Below are positions 60,844-64,000 of a DNA stretch of 64,000 nt, in pieces. The DNA is from an uncultured Flavobacteriaceae bacterium (GTDB lineage: Bacteria; Bacteroidota; Bacteroidia; Flavobacteriales; Flavobacteriaceae). The position numbers and the translations under genes are program-made. The DNA lies in assembly GCA_947497245.1 (NCBI GenBank), contig CANMFO010000010.1, forward strand, positions 20,700 through 84,699. The letters are read 5' to 3'. The notes below the pieces were generated by a model. That model was not told the DNA's origin. It worked only from the letters and a program-made list of their open reading frames with translations, and ran no database searches. Position 1 is the stretch's first letter. Every line of letters starts with the position of its first letter.

Positions 60844-63800
60844 ATGAAGCTAGTGCATAATGCGCTCGGCGTGCTGTTACTTTTTTTCACCCTCGCAGCA
60901 ACGGGCCAGGTAAAAAAAGCGTTTTCGCCCAGATTCACCGGTACGGTAAATGGTGATGTAACCATGATCGCCAACAATGTACTGTCCAGAAGTGCAACGG
61001 CCAACTACAACGGAAATGATGACAATCACGACTTTCACAACAACGTTTTTGTAGACATAGACAGTGATTCCAACACATTCAATTCCAGTAGTGCGACATT
61101 GACCAACCCTGCGCCCGGGACCTCTTGCCTTACTTTCAAAAAAGCATATTTGTACTGGGCCGCGGCAGATAAGGAATATGGCGATAATACCGGAAATGGG
61201 GGTTCAGAGGAAAGTTGGGATTACAAAAAGGTCAAATTGATGCTTCCCAGCTTCAGCAACTACCAGACCATTACGGCAGATGAAGTGCTCTATCGCGGCA
61301 GGGAGGATCATTCAAGTAACGACCCTTATATCTGTGTAAAGGATATTACCACGGAAGTACAGTCTTTGGCAAGTCCTTACGGCAAATACCAAATAGCGAA
61401 TGTCAAGGCAACGGAAGGAGATCTGTACGATCATTCGGGCACCCATACCGGAACTTCCGGCGGATGGCAGATTGTCTTTGTCTATGAAAGCCCCGACCTA
61501 TTGGGCAGGAACATCACCCTGTTTGATGGGTACGCGCACATTACCAGTAGCCAAAACAATTTCGACATTGATTTCAACGGGTTTCAAACCGTTCCCAACG
61601 GTGCGGTCAACGCCGATATTCTAATAGGGTCTCTCGAAGGGGATAGGGATATTAGTGGGGACAAACTCCAAATATTGGATACCGGAAACAATTGGACAAG
61701 CCTATCCACTGCCAAAAGAAACTCCAATAACTTTTTTAACAGTAGAATCACACTAGATGGAAACGACTATACCTCTAGGAATCCGGCCAGTACCAATACC
61801 CTGGGCTTTGATGCCGGTATATTTCCATTGAGCAACGGCTCAAACCAGATCATCGGAAACAATCAAACCTCTGCAAAACTCAGAATGACCTCCGACCAGG
61901 AGGTCTACGGATTGTACCTCTTGGGTTTGTCCATACAGGTCTGGGAACCTAGCTTGGGCGCGCTGAATTTTACCACTACCCCATCGGGAACCAATTTTAA
62001 TGCCGGGGATAATGTCCAATTGTCTTTGGGCATCGAAAATTCGGGAAACGATAATATTAAAAACTTGGAATTTTCGACCATCTTGCCGATCGAGGTCGAT
62101 TTTGTGGATACCGAGACCTTGCCTCCGGGAACCACCCATAGTTTTGATTCCGGCACAAGGGAACTTAAATTTTTTGTAGAGGACGGTTATACCGATACCG
62201 ATGATGCGGCTTATACTATCGATTTTAATGTACTGGTAAAGGAAAAGTGTTATTTCCTGGAGACCGCATGCTCGGCAAACTTTCAGATCCAAGCGACGGC
62301 TTCATATACCGGAGAGGTGAACAACACGCCCCGGACAACCAACAGTTCAGGAAGTACGGACGATTGCGGAATAGGCAACCATGACCCAACCGTTGTTACC
62401 ATCAATAGGCCAGACCAAGTAAATTGGAGCACCCTGGCCAATGAACTGGACAGAACGGTATCCTGCGATGATCCTACGGCCCTGAGTGCCGCCCAAAGTT
62501 TAGAGCCCTCAACTGAATTTTGTAGTTTCACCCTGAACAAAACATCGGGTAGTTTCGTGCCAAATAGCGGTTGCGCTGTAGAAGGCACCTATGTCAATAC
62601 TTTCACTTTTACAGATGCGTGTGGAAGGGTCAGCGAGACCTTTACGCAGACCATTTCCATAACCGATACCGACGCACCGACCTTTAACGGGACACTTCCA
62701 CAAGATACGGTCGCGGCCTATGACAACATCCCCGGTCCGGATGTCCTGACCGCCAATGACAATTGTGACACCAATGCCGCGGTCAACTTGGTAGAGACCT
62801 ATAACGGGGACCCTACCGGCACCACCTATACCATTATCAGGACATGGACCGCTTCGGACTGCGCAGGGAATGATACCGTGCATTCACAGAAAATATTCGT
62901 TACCGAAAATGGAGATCCCATTGGGCTGGCCATAAACGACGTAGTCCTTGGTGAGGATGGTGGCACGGCCGTGTTCCGTGTAGCACTCACTGGAGACTTC
63001 GCCGCATTTACGGTCGATTACGGCACAGCCGACGGATCGGCCTCCGCTCCCGGTGACTTCACGGCTATTGTGGGGAATTCACTGTCCTTTTTGGGCAACC
63101 ATGGGGAAACCAAGACCATCGATATCGCTATCTCGGACGATTCCTTGGTGGAAGCCAGTGAAACCTATACCGTGGAATTGAGCAATGTATTGCCCAATAT
63201 AGCCCTCATCAATGACGCTTCCGGTTTGGGAACCATCAATGATAATGATTCGGCCACAATAGTGGTGGAAGATGTTAGCGTAGATGAATCCGAAAACAGT
63301 TTTGCTGTCAAGCTTACCCTTAACGGCAATGTTCAGAACACATTTACGCTCGACTTCGGCAGTGCGGATGGATCGGCTTTAAATGGCAGTGATTATATCG
63401 CTACCAATGGGCAGGTCACCTTTCCGGCAAATGCTTCGGACGGGGATACCCAAAGTATTCTTCTGAATGTTACGGATGATGATCTCATAGAGGCTTCGGA
63501 AAACTATTTCGTGAACCTGAGCAATATCAATGCCTCTGGAGATGTAAGCATTGCAGATAATCAGGGAACGATAACCATCACCGACAACGACGCCGTGGCC
63601 GGAACCGGCATAGCCTTCGACGCCACTTCGGTGACCGTCGACGAGGCTGCGGGAACGGCAACCTTCACCGTAAGGCTCACGGGCAACGTGCCCGGCGGCT
63701 TCACTCTGGACTACGCCACCCAGGACGGATCGGCAGCAGCTCCAGGGGACTTCAGCGCCGACTCCGGACAGATAGCCTTCAACGGCGACGACGGGGAGAG

Positions 63801-64000
63801 CCACGACATCGACGTGGCCATCATCGACGACCAACTGATAGAGGCCACCGAGGACTTTAACGTGACCCTATCCAACATTTCAACCGCACTGATAGGGATC
63901 AACACACCAAGCGCCACGGGCAACATCACCGACAACGACGCCGTGGCCGGAACCGGCATAGCCTTCGACGCCACTTCGGTGACCGTCGACGAGGCTGCGG
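60844..64000 (+). CDS. Large secreted protein with HYR-like and Calx-beta domains, partial at right edge
   Basis: The frame is open from ATG 60844 to the window end (1052 codons) and continues beyond it. A signal peptide (about 1-22, LAATGQ) is followed by a beta-rich N-terminal domain (about 25-370), a region of HYR-type repeats (about 500-690, TDACGRVSETFTQTISITDTDAPTF and WTASDCAGND) and Calx-beta domains starting near residues 694, 806 and 920, with a fourth beginning at the edge. The last two share at least 77 identical bases 348 bp apart. Such proteins are large surface adhesins or matrix proteins; most in the group are exported by type IX secretion, whose C-terminal signal would lie outside the window, so the route is inferred. 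Ca2+ binding is expected of Calx-beta acidic loops. Confidence 0.88.
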   Translation, partial: MKLVHNALGVLLLFFTLAATGQVKKAFSPRFTGTVNGDVTMIANNVLSRSATANYNGNDDNHDFHNNVFVDIDSDSNTFNSSSATLTNPAPGTSCLTFKKAYLYWAAADKEYGDNTGNGGSEESWDYKKVKLMLPSFSNYQTITADEVLYRGREDHSSNDPYICVKDITTEVQSLASPYGKYQIANVKATEGDLYDHSGTHTGTSGGWQIVFVYESPDLLGRNITLFDGYAHITSSQNNFDIDFNGFQTVPNGAVNADILIGSLEGDRDISGDKLQILDTGNNWTSLSTAKRNSNNFFNSRITLDGNDYTSRNPASTNTLGFDAGIFPLSNGSNQIIGNNQTSAKLRMTSDQEVYGLYLLGLSIQVWEPSLGALNFTTTPSGTNFNAGDNVQLSLGIENSGNDNIKNLEFSTILPIEVDFVDTETLPPGTTHSFDSGTRELKFFVEDGYTDTDDAAYTIDFNVLVKEKCYFLETACSANFQIQATASYTGEVNNTPRTTNSSGSTDDCGIGNHDPTVVTINRPDQVNWSTLANELDRTVSCDDPTALSAAQSLEPSTEFCSFTLNKTSGSFVPNSGCAVEGTYVNTFTFTDACGRVSETFTQTISITDTDAPTFNGTLPQDTVAAYDNIPGPDVLTANDNCDTNAAVNLVETYNGDPTGTTYTIIRTWTASDCAGNDTVHSQKIFVTENGDPIGLAINDVVLGEDGGTAVFRVALTGDFAAFTVDYGTADGSASAPGDFTAIVGNSLSFLGNHGETKTIDIAISDDSLVEASETYTVELSNVLPNIALINDASGLGTINDNDSATIVVEDVSVDESENSFAVKLTLNGNVQNTFTLDFGSADGSALNGSDYIATNGQVTFPANASDGDTQSILLNVTDDDLIEASENYFVNLSNINASGDVSIADNQGTITITDNDAVAGTGIAFDATSVTVDEAAGTATFTVRLTGNVPGGFTLDYATQDGSAAAPGDFSADSGQIAFNGDDGESHDIDVAIIDDQLIEATEDFNVTLSNISTALIGINTPSATGNITDNDAVAGTGIAFDATSVTVDEAA
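63576..64000 (+). repeat. Tandem Calx-beta repeat, period 348 bp, cut by the right edge
   Basis: Bases 63576-63652 recur without a mismatch at 63924-64000. The repeat unit is 116 codons, one Calx-beta domain. The unit at 63590 onward is richer in G and C than the preceding domains, which suggests recent amplification or exchange. Confidence 0.85.

Noticed and set aside
63576..64000. Direct repeat as insertion-sequence end
   Set aside because: The repeat is in frame and equals one Calx-beta domain; no transposase or terminal inverted repeats.
1..64000. CRISPR arrays, prophage, IS elements, tRNA or rRNA genes
   Set aside because: No regularly spaced repeats, transposase or integrase motifs, or cloverleaf-like sequences were recognised by reading; a tRNAscan or Infernal run would be needed to exclude small RNA genes fully.

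Overview
The window reads as chromosomal DNA of a marine-type member of the Flavobacteriaceae (phylum Bacteroidota). The evidence is a set of proteins typical of that group (THX-type small ribosomal protein, DUF2851, DUF1573, bacterial kynurenine 3-monooxygenase, LUD protein between ftsH and cdsA, retropepsin-PDZ protein), several copies of the Bacteroidota promoter -7 box TAnnTTTG directly upstream of genes, and weak use of Shine-Dalgarno sites. Genus cannot be fixed from sequence reading alone; a Muricauda/Maribacter-like genome would fit. No tRNA, rRNA, IS element, prophage or CRISPR array was recognised. The content is mostly core genome.

Layout. 1-8.3 kb: transport and regulation (a partial helix-hairpin-helix protein, alanine:cation symporter, PspC-like/K+ channel pair, DUF2851, rhodanese, MarR-YceI pair, DoxX-like membrane protein). 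8.4-15.2 kb: a complete trpEGDCFBA operon preceded by a leader peptide with three consecutive Trp codons and an intrinsic terminator that can be displaced by an alternative pairing, i.e. a ribosome-mediated attenuator; a small membrane protein ends the operon. 15.3-25.7 kb: M20 peptidase, carboxypeptidase-like surface protein, PEP carboxylase, UDG-family protein, a 42-residue THX ribosomal protein, YaaA, RluD-type pseudouridine synthase, PASTA protein, ddl and coaD. 25.9-30.1 kb: PAS histidine kinase with response regulator, M14 peptidase lipoprotein. 30.1-37.4 kb: Nudix and pyrE (divergent, only 7 bp apart), SRPBCC protein, BirA, then rsfS-ftsH-LUD-cdsA-psd-acyl-CoA-binding protein. 37.4-44.1 kb: creatininase-family, RDD, sterol-desaturase family, GyrI-like protein, valS. 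44.2-52.9 kb: DUF1573, aspartyl protease, aminotransferase-murB, an ECF sigma/anti-sigma pair, an NqrM-like cysteine protein, a second ECF sigma, lipA, gapdh. 53.0-60.4 kb: hybrid histidine kinase, lpxK, Nif3-like, zinc-ribbon-family protein, kmo, clpP. 60.8 kb to the right edge: the first 1052 codons of a large secreted protein with Calx-beta repeats.

The clearest functional unit is tryptophan synthesis with its own attenuation switch. The most interesting non-coding signals are that attenuator; perfect or near-perfect inverted repeats sitting on or next to -7 boxes of a MarR gene, a DoxX-like gene and a GyrI-like gene; two successive inverted repeats upstream of the ECF sigma/anti-sigma pair; back-to-back divergent promoters for valS and the DUF1573 gene; and two strong hairpin terminators on the plus strand that have no annotated plus-strand gene in front of them. 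I did not find a wholly new multi-gene system; functions given for individual proteins rest on recognised family motifs and were not checked by database search.
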